Both the position numbers and the translations under genes were made by a program. A model generated the notes under the pieces. It had not been told where the DNA came from and did not search any database. It worked only from the letters and a program-made list of their open reading frames with translations. DNA of 64,000 nucleotides from Limosilactobacillus coleohominis 101-4-CHN (GTDB taxonomy: Bacteria; Bacillota; Bacilli; Lactobacillales; Lactobacillaceae): NCBI RefSeq assembly GCF_000161935.1, contig NZ_GG698802.1, positions 77,320 to 141,319 of the forward strand, in the 5' to 3' direction. Position 1 is the stretch's first letter; every line of letters starts with the position of its first letter. Below, piece after piece: positions 1-8,099 of the stretch.

Positions 1-3
1 AAA

Positions 4-31
4 TAAAAAGTCGACAAAAGTCGACTTTTTT
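4..31 (-). terminator. Rho-independent terminator downstream of the acyltransferase gene
   Basis: A perfect stem with arms AAAAAGTCGAC and GTCGACTTTTT encloses an AAAA loop. It sits just past the stop codon of the minus-strand acyltransferase. The A and T flanks let it work in both directions, so it may also end a gene arriving from the left edge. Confidence 0.8.
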
Positions 32-38
32 ATTTACA

Positions 39-674
39 TTAAAAGTGGTCATCAGCTGGCTTTTCTGGCATATCATAGTGAAAACTAGGGTCTAACTGTT
101 TGTCTAACTGATCAAAAGCAGCTTGCATTTGCCGTTCATATTCTTTTTGAACTTCATCGGTTAAGCGCTGCTTACGGTCAATATAAATGGGGTTTCCAAA
201 CGCAATCTTACGTTTCCTTCTTGAAAAAAGAGCACTAAATGACAACGGCCCTTGGTAAACAGCGGGTACCAAAGGAACATTTGCTAATTTTGCAATCATT
301 AAAGCACCGCCCTTTAGTTCTGAAGAATACCGTGATCCAGATGGAAAGATAATGGTCGAAAGGTCTGATTGGCGAAGTTCTTTTACAGGAACCTTAATTG
401 CTGAGGGACCAGGGTGAACTCGATTGACAGGATAAGCGTTTAATTTTCTTAAAAACCAGTTTGCAAACTTATTTTTGAAGAGCTCCTCTTTGGCCATAAA
501 ACTGAATTTTTTAGGATAAATAGCTAAGGCGAGGAGGACCGGATCCATCCATGTTCGGTGCGGAGCAACAATAATATAGTTACCAGCTGGTAAGTTCTCT
601 TTGTTTGTAATGATTGGCCGGCCGTTAATCATACTCAAAAACGGCTTTACTAAATGAACAAGGAAGTCATACAT
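39..674 (-). CDS. plsC: 1-acyl-sn-glycerol-3-phosphate acyltransferase (PlsC family)
   Basis: This 211-residue protein belongs to the lysophospholipid acyltransferase family. The family transfers an acyl chain to lysophosphatidic acid to form phosphatidic acid at the inner face of the membrane. Visible support is the catalytic HX4D block (HRTWMD, near residue 39) and the substrate-binding FPSGSR block near residue 110, in the right order and spacing; EGTR is more usual in the second block, so FPSGSR is a mild variant. Length fits the short bacterial PlsC proteins. The ATG has a GAGGT ribosome site about nine bases upstream. It is transcribed alone, away from trmN6, and ends in a hairpin terminator. 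The exact acyl acceptor cannot be read from sequence. Confidence 0.87.
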   Translation of the reverse strand: MYDFLVHLVKPFLSMINGRPIITNKENLPAGNYIIVAPHRTWMDPVLLALAIYPKKFSFMAKEELFKNKFANWFLRKLNAYPVNRVHPGPSAIKVPVKELRQSDLSTIIFPSGSRYSSELKGGALMIAKLANVPLVPAVYQGPLSFSALFSRRKRKIAFGNPIYIDRKQRLTDEVQKEYERQMQAAFDQLDKQLDPSFHYDMPEKPADDHF

Positions 675-773
675 ATTTTATTTACCTCAAATTATTTTTG
701 TGTAATATGGTTATTATGAGCAAGAAAAACTGAACATGCAAGTTGAATCTTCAGTTTGATCAAAGGAGTAAGC

Positions 774-1526
774 ATGGATAAATCAATTTTAAAACCGCAT
801 GAACGTATCGATCAACTTAGTAGTCAAGGAATTAAAATTATTCAGAGCAGTGAAGTTTTCGCTTTTTCTCTAGATGCAGTGCTATTAGCTGATTTTGTAC
901 GGCCCAATCATCGTCAGCGACTCCAAACAATTGATATATGCGCAGGCAATGGGGCTATTGGTTTGTTTTTAAACCGTAAACTAGGGGGACAGTTTACTGA
1001 AGTAGAATTACAACCACGCTTGGCCGACATGGCTAGACGAAGTATTTCTCTAAATAATTTGACGGAGCGCTACCGGGTCATCAATGCGGATGTCAAAAAT
1101 ATTTATGATTATGTTCACAAAGATGCATATGATATCGTAACTTGCAATCCACCATATTTTAAATCTTTACCGACGAGTAAAAAGAATCCTCATCGTTACT
1201 TGGCGATTGCTCGTCATGAACTAACTATTGATTTACCAACAGTTGCTGAAAAAATGTCCGGGTTATTAAAAATGAATGGTAAGGGCTATCTAGTACACCG
1301 ACCAGACCGGTTAACAGAAATTTTACAAGTTTTGAATGAACATCGACTAATGGTTAAGCGGATTTGCTTTGTTTACCCTAAGCCAGGTAAGGCCGCGAAC
1401 ATGGTCCTAATAGAAACCATTAAGGACGGTCGTCCAGGGGGCACAATTATTGAACCGCCACTTGTGGTCGGTGATCAAGAAGGTAACTATACGTCACAAG
1501 TTGAGGCTATGCTCCATGCAAACTAA
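774..1526 (+). CDS. trmN6: tRNA1(Val) (adenine(37)-N6)-methyltransferase family protein
   Basis: A 250-residue class I SAM-dependent methyltransferase. The SAM loop is seen as DICAGNGAIGLFL and the N6-adenine catalytic motif as NPPYF, the combination found in TrmN6/YfiC-type enzymes and their Firmicute YabB relatives. I chose the ATG at 774 because AAAGGAG lies six bases upstream; an in-frame TTG at 756 precedes that site and is unlikely. The stop codon overlaps the start of the GIY-YIG gene, so the two are translationally coupled, an arrangement also known for yabB-yazA in Bacillus. Family assignment is firm, but the exact tRNA target is inferred. Confidence 0.85.
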   Translation: MDKSILKPHERIDQLSSQGIKIIQSSEVFAFSLDAVLLADFVRPNHRQRLQTIDICAGNGAIGLFLNRKLGGQFTEVELQPRLADMARRSISLNNLTERYRVINADVKNIYDYVHKDAYDIVTCNPPYFKSLPTSKKNPHRYLAIARHELTIDLPTVAEKMSGLLKMNGKGYLVHRPDRLTEILQVLNEHRLMVKRICFVYPKPGKAANMVLIETIKDGRPGGTIIEPPLVVGDQEGNYTSQVEAMLHAN

Positions 1527-1797
1527 ACCATATTATATTTATGTATTATTGTGTGCCGACCAAACACTATATTGCGGATTTACAGATAATGTTGAACGGA
1601 GATTTAAGACTCACCAGACATATCGTGGCGCAAAATATACGCGGGTTAAAAGTCGCCATCCCCTAAAATTAATTTATCAAGAACGTTTTGATGATAAGAG
1701 AAGTGCATTAAGTGCCGAATATCACTTTAAGCATCAAACTCGTCAGCATAAGTTAGCATATTTAAGACAACATGGTGTGAATATTCAAGAATTATAA
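1516..1797 (+). CDS. GIY-YIG nuclease-domain protein (UPF0213/YazA family)
   Basis: A 93-residue single-domain GIY-YIG protein. The two signature strands appear as YIYVLL and LYCGFT, followed by the conserved ERRFKTH segment with its catalytic-type Arg; a Glu on the later helix (SAEYHFK) is also visible. The start at 1516 lies inside the end of trmN6 (8 bases before its stop) and gives the usual family length; a longer in-frame start at 1450 would add unrelated residues read from trmN6. Proteins of this family are stand-alone and of uncertain function, possibly in DNA repair. Coupling to the methyltransferase is conserved in many Firmicutes (known), but no joint pathway is established. Confidence 0.85.
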   Translation: MQTKPYYIYVLLCADQTLYCGFTDNVERRFKTHQTYRGAKYTRVKSRHPLKLIYQERFDDKRSALSAEYHFKHQTRQHKLAYLRQHGVNIQEL

Positions 1798-1805
1798 TTT
1801 TCTGC

Positions 1806-1834
1806 TTGCGATCACAATAGTTTTTATGTACAAT
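1806..1834 (+). promoter_or_regulatory. Promoter of rpsB
   Basis: TTGCGA and TACAAT hexamers are separated by 17 bases, about 115 bases before the rpsB start. The long untranslated leader that follows folds into a hairpin. Confidence 0.65.
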
Positions 1835-1863
1835 ACTTGTTGGTGCTATTTGCACAATTCACA

Positions 1864-1919
1864 CTCACCGCAATGGTTTGAATGGTGCCGTTAGGTGTTC
1901 GGACCAGAGGACCGGTGAG
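1864..1919 (+). promoter_or_regulatory. Structured rpsB mRNA leader, candidate S2 autoregulatory element
   Basis: The leader has an outer stem CTCACCG (1864-1870) with CGGTGAG (1913-1919). An inner stem TGGTTTG (1874-1880) pairs with CGGACCA (1900-1906) using two G-U pairs, leaving a short internal loop and a GGTGCC-containing apical loop. A purine-rich segment follows, then the rpsB ribosome site GGAGG at 1937-1941. Many ribosomal-protein operons are controlled by leaders of this kind, so control by S2 is inferred. Confidence 0.5.
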
Positions 1920-1950
1920 GAGGAAAAAACTATTTTGGAGGTATTATTTC

Positions 1951-2733
1951 ATGTCTGTTGTAAGTATGAAACAATTACTTGAAGCCGGTGTCCACTTTGG
2001 TCACCAAACTCGTCGTTGGAACCCAAAGATGGAACCATACATCTTTACTGAACGGAACGGTATCTACATTATTGACCTGCAAAAGACGGTCAAGATGATC
2101 GACTCCGCTTACGATTACGTTAAGAACGTTGCTGCTGATGGTGGTGTAGTTCTTTTTGTTGGTACGAAGAAGCAAGCTCAAGATTCAATCGAAGAAGAAG
2201 CTACTCGTGCAGGTCAATACTACGTTAACCATCGTTGGTTGGGTGGTACTTTGACTAACTGGAAGACTATCCAATCACGGATTAACCGTTTGAAGGAATT
2301 AAAGAAGATGTCAGAAGATGGAACTTTTGATGTTCTTCCAAAGAAGGAAGTTTCTGTTTTAACTAAGCAACGTGAAAAGCTTGAACGTTTCTTAGGTGGA
2401 ATTGAAGATATGCCACGAATTCCAGATGTAATTTACATCGTTGATCCTCACAAGGAACAAATTGCAGTTCGTGAAGCACACAAGCTTCACATTCCAATCG
2501 TTGCGATGGTTGACACTAACACGGATCCTGATGACATTGACGTTATCATCCCATCAAACGATGATGCTATTCGTGCCGTTCGCTTAATCACTTCTAAGAT
2601 GGCTGACGCTGTTATTGAAGGTAAGCAAGGTCAAGATGACCAACAACAAGCATCAGACGATGATGTTGCTGACAACGCTGAAGTTTCTGAAGATTCTTTA
2701 CAAGATTTAAAGAAAAACGTTGAAAGCAAATAA
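1951..2733 (+). CDS. rpsB: 30S ribosomal protein S2
   Basis: A 260-residue S2 protein, an essential component of the small subunit that binds late in assembly near the mRNA exit. The start [20 protein letters not shown] and the segments [24 protein letters not shown] and [12 protein letters not shown] are diagnostic. The acidic, Gln/Asp-rich C-terminal tail (about the last 35 residues) is common in lactobacilli. The ATG at 1951 follows TTTTGGAGG at normal spacing. An upstream in-frame start at 1882 would translate the structured leader and was rejected. It is co-directional with tsf, with an intergenic terminator between them, so the two are probably partly uncoupled. Confidence 0.97.
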   Translation: MSVVSMKQLLEAGVHFGHQTRRWNPKMEPYIFTERNGIYIIDLQKTVKMIDSAYDYVKNVAADGGVVLFVGTKKQAQDSIEEEATRAGQYYVNHRWLGGTLTNWKTIQSRINRLKELKKMSEDGTFDVLPKKEVSVLTKQREKLERFLGGIEDMPRIPDVIYIVDPHKEQIAVREAHKLHIPIVAMVDTNTDPDDIDVIIPSNDDAIRAVRLITSKMADAVIEGKQGQDDQQQASDDDVADNAEVSEDSLQDLKKNVESK

Positions 2734-2754
2734 TTAAAATAGTTAATACTTAGG

Positions 2755-2802
2755 CTGTTTTGCAGTTGGACCGTGGTGGCCTGAGTGCGAAACAGTTTTT
2801 TA
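2755..2802 (+). terminator. Terminator/attenuator between rpsB and tsf
   Basis: Stem CTGTTTTGCA pairs with TGCGAAACAG (10 pairs, one G-U) around a 21-base loop and runs into seven T. Because tsf starts 36 bases later without an obvious promoter, partial read-through is likely. Confidence 0.8.
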
Positions 2803-2837
2803 TTTAAAAACATTCAAAACTAAGGAGAGATCGAATT

Positions 2838-3713
2838 ATGGCTATCAAAGCTTCACAAGTTATGGAATTACGGAAGAAGTCTGGTGCCGGCATCATGGAT
2901 GCTAAGAAGGCATTAGTTGAAACCGATGGTGATATGGATAAGGCAATGGATTACCTTCGTGAAAAGGGAATTGCTAAAGCAGCTAAGAAGAGCGATCGAA
3001 TTGCCGCTGAAGGTTTAACTGACATTGTGGTTGATGGTAATACAGCTGCAATTGTGGAATTAAACTCAGAAACCGACTTCGTAGCTGCTTCTGATCCATT
3101 CAAAGCTGCTTTGAATGATGTTGCTAAGAAGATTGTTGAAAACAAGCCAGCTGATGTTGATGCTGCCTTAGAAATCAAAACTGATAACGGTACGCTTGGT
3201 GAAGACTTAACTGAAACCACTCGACAAACCGGAGAAAAGGTTAGTTTACGGCGGTTTGCTGTTGTGGACAAGGCTGATGGCGATAACTTTGGTGCTTACC
3301 TTCACCAAGGTGGTCGGATTGCTGCTTTAGTTGTTCTGGAAGGTGCTGATGAGGCTACTGCTAAGGATGTTGCTATGCATGTGGCTGCAGTTAATCCAGA
3401 ATTTATGACGCGTGATGATGTTTCTGCTGAACGTCTGGATCACGAACGGAAGATTTTTAAGGAAGAAACATTGAATGAAGGCAAACCAGCTAAGATTGTT
3501 GATAAGATTGTTGAAGGTCGTCTTAACAAGTTCTTATCAGAAATCTGTTTAGCAGACCAAGCCTTTGTTAAGGACAGTGACAAGACAGTTGCTGAATACG
3601 TTGCTTCCAAGGGTGGTAAGTTGAAGTCATTCATTCGCTACGAAGTTGGTGAAGGAATCGAAAAGAAGCAAAGTAACATTGCTGATGAAGTTCAACAAGA
3701 ACTAAACCGTTAA
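2838..3713 (+). CDS. tsf: Elongation factor Ts
   Basis: A 291-residue nucleotide-exchange factor that regenerates EF-Tu-GTP from EF-Tu-GDP in the cytoplasm. The N-terminal UBA-like domain is plain ([19 protein letters not shown]), followed by the TDFVA motif (residues 75-80) that contacts EF-Tu. The C-terminal dimerisation-type region is complete, so the length is normal for Firmicutes. The ATG follows AAGGAGAG. It lies after rpsB, the near-universal order, and ends in its own strong terminator. Confidence 0.97.
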   Translation: MAIKASQVMELRKKSGAGIMDAKKALVETDGDMDKAMDYLREKGIAKAAKKSDRIAAEGLTDIVVDGNTAAIVELNSETDFVAASDPFKAALNDVAKKIVENKPADVDAALEIKTDNGTLGEDLTETTRQTGEKVSLRRFAVVDKADGDNFGAYLHQGGRIAALVVLEGADEATAKDVAMHVAAVNPEFMTRDDVSAERLDHERKIFKEETLNEGKPAKIVDKIVEGRLNKFLSEICLADQAFVKDSDKTVAEYVASKGGKLKSFIRYEVGEGIEKKQSNIADEVQQELNR

Positions 3714-3729
3714 TTTGCTTTTAGTTTGG

Positions 3730-3759
3730 GACGTACTATGGTAGTTAGTACGTCTTTTT
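3730..3759 (+). terminator. Terminator after tsf
   Basis: GACGTACT pairs perfectly with AGTACGTC around a nine-base loop and is followed by five T. Confidence 0.85.
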
Positions 3760-3798
3760 AATAGTTTGCAAACAACTTAACCTGAGGAGGTTCAACGA

Positions 3799-4524
3799 AT
3801 GGCAAATGGTGTTAAGTACAACCGGGTTGTTTTGAAATTAAGTGGTGAAGCTTTGGCAGGAGATCAGGGCTTTGGAATTAATCCGCCGGAACTAAAAACA
3901 GTGGCAAAAGAGTTAAAAGAGGTTCATGATTTAGGGGTTCAAGTTTGTATTGTCGTTGGTGGCGGTAACATGTGGCGTGGAGTCACTGGTGAGAAACTTG
4001 GAATGGAACGTGCCCAAGCTGACTACATTGGAATGTTGGCAACCATTATGAACGCCTTGTCTCTTCAAGATGCTTTAGAAGGATTAGGTGTGCAAACCCG
4101 GGTTCAAACGTCCATCGAAATGCGGCAGATTGCTGAACCATATATTCGACGGAAAGCAATTCGACATCTTGAAAAGGGCCGGGTAGTGATTTTTGCCGGT
4201 GGTACTGGAAGTCCATACTTCTCAACGGATACAACCGCAGCATTACGGGCAGCCGAAATGAATGCAGATGCTATTTTAATGGCCAAGAACGGGGTGGATG
4301 GTGTCTACTCAGCAGACCCAAATAAAGATTCATCAGCAGTTAAATTTGATCATTTAACTCACATGGATATTCTAGATAAACATCTCCACGTTATGGATTC
4401 GACAGCTAGTTCTATGTCAATGGACAATGATATTCCATTGGTAGTCTTTAACTTAAATACACCTGGCAACATCATGAAGGTTGTACGGGGTGAAAAAATT
4501 GGAACAACAATCGAAGGAGAATAG
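3799..4524 (+). CDS. pyrH: UMP kinase
   Basis: A 241-residue hexameric UMP kinase that converts UMP to UDP in pyrimidine nucleotide synthesis. It belongs to the amino-acid kinase fold and is unrelated to NMP kinases. Visible landmarks are LKLSGEAL at the N terminus, [10 protein letters not shown] in the phosphate loop, [14 protein letters not shown] around residue 140 and [12 protein letters not shown]. The ATG follows GAGGAGG. It sits five bases before frr, the conserved pyrH-frr pair, downstream of the tsf terminator. Confidence 0.96.
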   Translation: MANGVKYNRVVLKLSGEALAGDQGFGINPPELKTVAKELKEVHDLGVQVCIVVGGGNMWRGVTGEKLGMERAQADYIGMLATIMNALSLQDALEGLGVQTRVQTSIEMRQIAEPYIRRKAIRHLEKGRVVIFAGGTGSPYFSTDTTAALRAAEMNADAILMAKNGVDGVYSADPNKDSSAVKFDHLTHMDILDKHLHVMDSTASSMSMDNDIPLVVFNLNTPGNIMKVVRGEKIGTTIEGE

Positions 4525-4529
4525 TTAAA

Positions 4530-5090
4530 ATGGATGGTAAGCAAATTTTAGCAAATGCAAAAGAAAAAATGGCTAAATCAGGTGAGGCGTTAAAACGGAC
4601 CTTAGCTGATATTCGTGCGGGACGGGCAAATGCCAGTATTTTAAATCCGGTTAAGGTTGATTATTATGGTGCGCTAACACCACTTAACCAGATGGCTTCC
4701 ATTACGGTTCCTGAAGCACGGCAATTGCTTGTGTCCCCATATGATAAGAGCACGCTAAAGGACATTGAACGAGCAATCTATGAAGCGGATTTAGGTTTAA
4801 CTCCTCAAAATGATGGTGAAGCAATCCGCATCATGATTCCGCAACTCACTGAAGAACGGCGGAAAGAATTAGTGAAGGACGTTAAAGCAGAACTGGAAAA
4901 TGCTAAAGTTGCTGTTCGAAACGTTCGTCGTGAGGCCATGGATGACCTTAAGAAGGGGAACAAAGATGGCGATTTTAATGATGATGAGTTCCATAATCTA
5001 GAAGACCAAGTTCAAAAAGAAACTGATGCTGGAATCAAGAATTTGGAAGCAATTGCGAAGGATAAGGAAGACGAATTAATGGGTAAGTAA
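4530..5090 (+). CDS. frr: Ribosome recycling factor
   Basis: A 186-residue factor that, with EF-G, splits post-termination ribosomes. The three-helix-bundle signature is clear: [15 protein letters not shown] near residue 25, then [17 protein letters not shown], and the long C-terminal helix with [13 protein letters not shown]. Length is exactly that of the family. It begins five bases after pyrH with a GAAGGAG site inside the pyrH end, indicating co-transcription and coupling. A hairpin terminator follows. Confidence 0.97.
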   Translation: MDGKQILANAKEKMAKSGEALKRTLADIRAGRANASILNPVKVDYYGALTPLNQMASITVPEARQLLVSPYDKSTLKDIERAIYEADLGLTPQNDGEAIRIMIPQLTEERRKELVKDVKAELENAKVAVRNVRREAMDDLKKGNKDGDFNDDEFHNLEDQVQKETDAGIKNLEAIAKDKEDELMGK

Positions 5091-5110
5091 TAGTAGTTTC
5101 CCTTAATTTC

Positions 5111-5142
5111 AGGTGAAGTACCGTGGTGCTTCACCTTTTTTT
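5111..5142 (+). terminator. Terminator after frr
   Basis: AGGTGAAG pairs with CTTCACCT. The stem can extend inward through TACC/GGTG with one G-U pair. Seven or more T follow. Confidence 0.85.
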
Positions 5143-5176
5143 ATAAGTAACGATTGTAGAGAAATTATGGTAGATC

Positions 5177-5185
5177 TGGTAGAAT
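5177..5185 (+). promoter_or_regulatory. Possible extended -10 promoter for uppS operon
   Basis: TGG-TAGAAT resembles an extended -10 element 38 bases before the uppS start. No good -35 is visible at 17 bases, so this is tentative. Confidence 0.35.
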
Positions 5186-5222
5186 AAGAAAGATTGTAAA
5201 TAATGTTCATTGGAGGATTAAG

Positions 5223-5990
5223 TTGTTTTCCCAAAAAAAAGAGACGGATGCAAATTCATCCCAGATTGATTTAGCAAAAATCCCGCACCACATTGCCATA
5301 ATTATGGATGGTAATGGACGATGGGCACAAGCACGGCACTTACCACGGGTTGCGGGCCATCAGCAGGGAATGGAAACCGTTAAAAAGGTTACGATCGCAG
5401 CTAGTAAGCTTGGTGTGAAGGTATTGTCACTCTATGCATTTTCCACTGAAAATTGGAAACGTCCGCAAAGTGAAGTTAGTTTTTTAATGAATTTGCCGAT
5501 TAAATTTTTCACAAAGTTTGTTCCTGATTTAGTTGAACATAATGTTCGAGTAACTGTAATGGGTGATATTACAAAGTTACCCGAGAAAACTCGTATTGCT
5601 GTTCGGAATGCAATTCATGATACTGAGCAGTGTACAGGAATGGTCCTGAACTTTGCCCTTAATTATGGTGGTCGAGATGAGATTGTTCGCGCGACGACTG
5701 ATATGGTTAAGGATGTTCAGGATGGCAAGCTTTCTTCAATGGACATAACTGAAAAGACTATGAGTCAATATTTAATGACTGCACCACTAACTCCCTATGA
5801 AGATCCGGAATTATTAATTCGTACGAGTGGTGAACAGCGTTTAAGTAATTTCATGCTTTGGCAAGTTGCATACAGTGAGTTCGTTTTTATGGATGAACAT
5901 TGGCCAGATTTTGACGGTGAATCTTTGAAAAAGGCCATTAGTATTTTTCAGCATCGACATCGGCGTTTCGGTGGTCTAAAAAATAAGTAA
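5223..5990 (+). CDS. uppS: Undecaprenyl diphosphate synthase (isoprenyl transferase)
   Basis: A 255-residue cis-prenyltransferase that adds isopentenyl diphosphate units to farnesyl diphosphate to make undecaprenyl diphosphate, the lipid carrier of cell-wall synthesis. The catalytic Asp is D29 in IIMDGNGRWA. Further signatures are LYAFSTENWKRP, NYGGRDEI, and the C-terminal RTSGEQRLSNFMLWQ and FVFMDEHWPDF. Translation starts at TTG 5223, with TTGGAGG six bases upstream. It leads an operon with cdsA, rseP and proS, the usual Firmicute order. Length is normal. Confidence 0.96.
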   Translation: MFSQKKETDANSSQIDLAKIPHHIAIIMDGNGRWAQARHLPRVAGHQQGMETVKKVTIAASKLGVKVLSLYAFSTENWKRPQSEVSFLMNLPIKFFTKFVPDLVEHNVRVTVMGDITKLPEKTRIAVRNAIHDTEQCTGMVLNFALNYGGRDEIVRATTDMVKDVQDGKLSSMDITEKTMSQYLMTAPLTPYEDPELLIRTSGEQRLSNFMLWQVAYSEFVFMDEHWPDFDGESLKKAISIFQHRHRRFGGLKNK

Positions 5991-6008
5991 AGAGGACGGG
6001 TGTTAATT

Positions 6009-6797
6009 TTGAAGACAAGAGTAATAACTGCAATCGTTGCTCTGGCGATTTTTATTCCATTAATTTTAATTGGTCACTTACCTTTAACCATTGCAGCAAT
6101 AGCCTTAGCCATCGTTGCAATGAGTGAAATTTTAATTATGAAAAAGATGTTTTTAACGTCGTTTGCAGCAATTATGTCATATTTAGGAGTTGCAATTGTG
6201 ACGGTTCCGCAATCGTGGCTGGCGTGGTTACCAGACCACTTTAATCGATTAACAACGTTTTACTTAATTGTGATTTTAATCCTGTTGCATACTGTTGTTC
6301 ATAAAGGACGGTTTAGTTTTGATGATGCTGGAGTTTTAATTCTTGGAATGCTCTATATCGGCATGGGCTTTAATGCCTTTATCCAAGCTCGGGCAGTTAG
6401 TTTCACAACGTTACTATATGGCATGTTAATTGTATGGTTGACGGATAGTGGGGCTTATATTTTTGGTCGTCAATTTGGTAAGCACAAATTGGCTCCTAAA
6501 GTCAGCCCAAACAAAACAATTGAAGGTTCAGTATTAGGAACGATTTTTGCCACAGTTATATTAGCGATTTACCTGTTGTTCTTCCATGTTGGTTATGACA
6601 ATTACTACATGATGGTTTTAGCAACCCTCTTGTTGTCCATCTTTGGTCAATTTGGTGATTTGATTGAATCAGCACTTAAACGTTACTATGGTGTCAAAGA
6701 TTCAGGTAAGATTTTACCTGGTCATGGTGGTATCTTAGATCGATTTGATAGTATGTTAATGGTCATGCCATCCCTATACTTACTAGGGATTGTTTAA
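6009..6797 (+). CDS. cdsA: Phosphatidate cytidylyltransferase
   Basis: An integral membrane enzyme of about 262 residues that makes CDP-diacylglycerol from phosphatidic acid and CTP. Seven or eight hydrophobic segments fill the protein. The C-terminal signature spans KVSPNKTIEGS, FGQFGDLIESALKR and KDSGKILPGHGGILDRFDS, with the conserved Asp residues. I prefer the TTG at 6009 (MKTRVITA), because a GTG at 6000 lies only about three bases from the GAGGA site; the 6000 start would add three residues. It is in the uppS-cdsA-rseP operon. Confidence 0.93.
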   Translation: MKTRVITAIVALAIFIPLILIGHLPLTIAAIALAIVAMSEILIMKKMFLTSFAAIMSYLGVAIVTVPQSWLAWLPDHFNRLTTFYLIVILILLHTVVHKGRFSFDDAGVLILGMLYIGMGFNAFIQARAVSFTTLLYGMLIVWLTDSGAYIFGRQFGKHKLAPKVSPNKTIEGSVLGTIFATVILAIYLLFFHVGYDNYYMMVLATLLLSIFGQFGDLIESALKRYYGVKDSGKILPGHGGILDRFDSMLMVMPSLYLLGIV

Positions 6798-6809
6798 TGA
6801 GGTGATTCT

Positions 6810-8084
6810 TTGTTAATCACAATCATAACTTTTATAATTGTTTTTGGGATTCTTGTTTTAGTCCATGAATTTGGTCACTATTATTTTGCAAAACGAGCTG
6901 GAATTTTAGTTCGCGAATTTTCGATTGGGATGGGGCCAAAGATTTGGTGGAGTCGTCGTAATGGTACTACGTATACAGTTCGGTTATTACCACTCGGCGG
7001 TTATGTTCGCCTTGCTGGAGCGGATGAAGATGATGATGAAACACTGCGTCCTGGGACGCCAGTTACCATTCAGCTTAATGATCAAAATGAAGTGACAACG
7101 ATTAATGCCAGTGAAAAGACAACTTTGTTTCAGGGGCTGCCATTACAGATTGTTGACAAAGATTTGGTTGATGACTTGTGGATTAGTGGTTATGTTAATG
7201 GCGACGAAAGTGTTGTCAAAAAGTTCAGTGTTAATCATGATGCTAATGTAATCGAACGTGATGGGACTGAACTACGGATTGCTCCGCGAGATGTACAAAT
7301 TAATTCCGCTAGTTTACCACATCGGATGATGACTAATTTTGCGGGTCCGATGAATAACTTTATTTTAGCGTTAGTGGTTTTTATTATTTTAGGCTTTACC
7401 TTACCAGGTATTCCAACAAATAGTAATCAACTTGGACAAGTTCAATCATCTTCAGTTGCCGCTAAAGCAGGCCTAAAGGCTGGTGATCGAATTGTCAAAG
7501 TTAACGGACATTCCACTCGCAATTGGCAGTCAATGACAACTGCAATTTCCAGTAAGCCGGGTCAACGGTTAACAATTAGTTATAAGCGGGCTGGCCAGGA
7601 GTATACGATCAAGTTGATTCCAAAGAAGGTTCGGCGTGGCAAACAAACGGTTGGCCAAATTGGGGTCATGGAACAGCAAAAGAAAGACTTTGCATCACGA
7701 ATTCAATATGGCTGGCACCAATTTATTTTGTCTGGTACGTTAATATTTAGTGTTTTAGGTCACATGTTTACCCACGGTTTTAGTTTGAACGACTTGGGCG
7801 GGCCAGTTGCCATCTATGCGGGGACCTCACAGGCAACTTCACTAGGAGTTAATGGTGTTCTTGCATTTTTAGCAATGCTTTCTATTAATTTGGGAATCGT
7901 TAATTTGTTACCAATCCCCGCCCTGGACGGCGGTAAGTTAGTATTGAATATTATTGAAGGGATTATCCGTCGCCCAATTCCAGAAAAGGCGGAAGGAATC
8001 GTAACGTTAATTGGTTTCGGCTTTTTAATGCTATTAATGATTCTGGTTACGTGGAACGATATTCAACGGTATTTTATTAAATAA
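6810..8084 (+). CDS. rseP: RIP metalloprotease RseP (site-2 protease)
   Basis: A 424-residue intramembrane zinc protease that cleaves membrane-embedded anti-sigma factors and leftover signal peptides. The zinc motif HEFGH (H19, E20, H23) lies in the first membrane segment. The third ligand region NLLPIPALDGG is near residue 370. A PDZ domain occupies about residues 205-290 (SSVAAKAGLKAGDRIVKVNG). Start is TTG at 6810 with GAGGTGA upstream. Compared with E. coli RseP there is one PDZ domain, normal for Firmicutes. It sits between cdsA and proS and is co-transcribed. Confidence 0.95.
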   Translation: MLITIITFIIVFGILVLVHEFGHYYFAKRAGILVREFSIGMGPKIWWSRRNGTTYTVRLLPLGGYVRLAGADEDDDETLRPGTPVTIQLNDQNEVTTINASEKTTLFQGLPLQIVDKDLVDDLWISGYVNGDESVVKKFSVNHDANVIERDGTELRIAPRDVQINSASLPHRMMTNFAGPMNNFILALVVFIILGFTLPGIPTNSNQLGQVQSSSVAAKAGLKAGDRIVKVNGHSTRNWQSMTTAISSKPGQRLTISYKRAGQEYTIKLIPKKVRRGKQTVGQIGVMEQQKKDFASRIQYGWHQFILSGTLIFSVLGHMFTHGFSLNDLGGPVAIYAGTSQATSLGVNGVLAFLAMLSINLGIVNLLPIPALDGGKLVLNIIEGIIRRPIPEKAEGIVTLIGFGFLMLLMILVTWNDIQRYFIK

Positions 8085-8099
8085 GTGGAGGATAGATTG

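Noticed and set aside
1882-1950. Longer rpsB reading frame starting at 1882
   Set aside because: It would translate the structured leader, has no ribosome site, and the family N terminus begins at 1951 after GGAGG.
2951-3271. Antisense reading frame inside tsf, and similar antisense frames in dnaK, polC and lepA
   Set aside because: They mirror codon structure of strongly coding genes, lack ribosome sites and show no family features.
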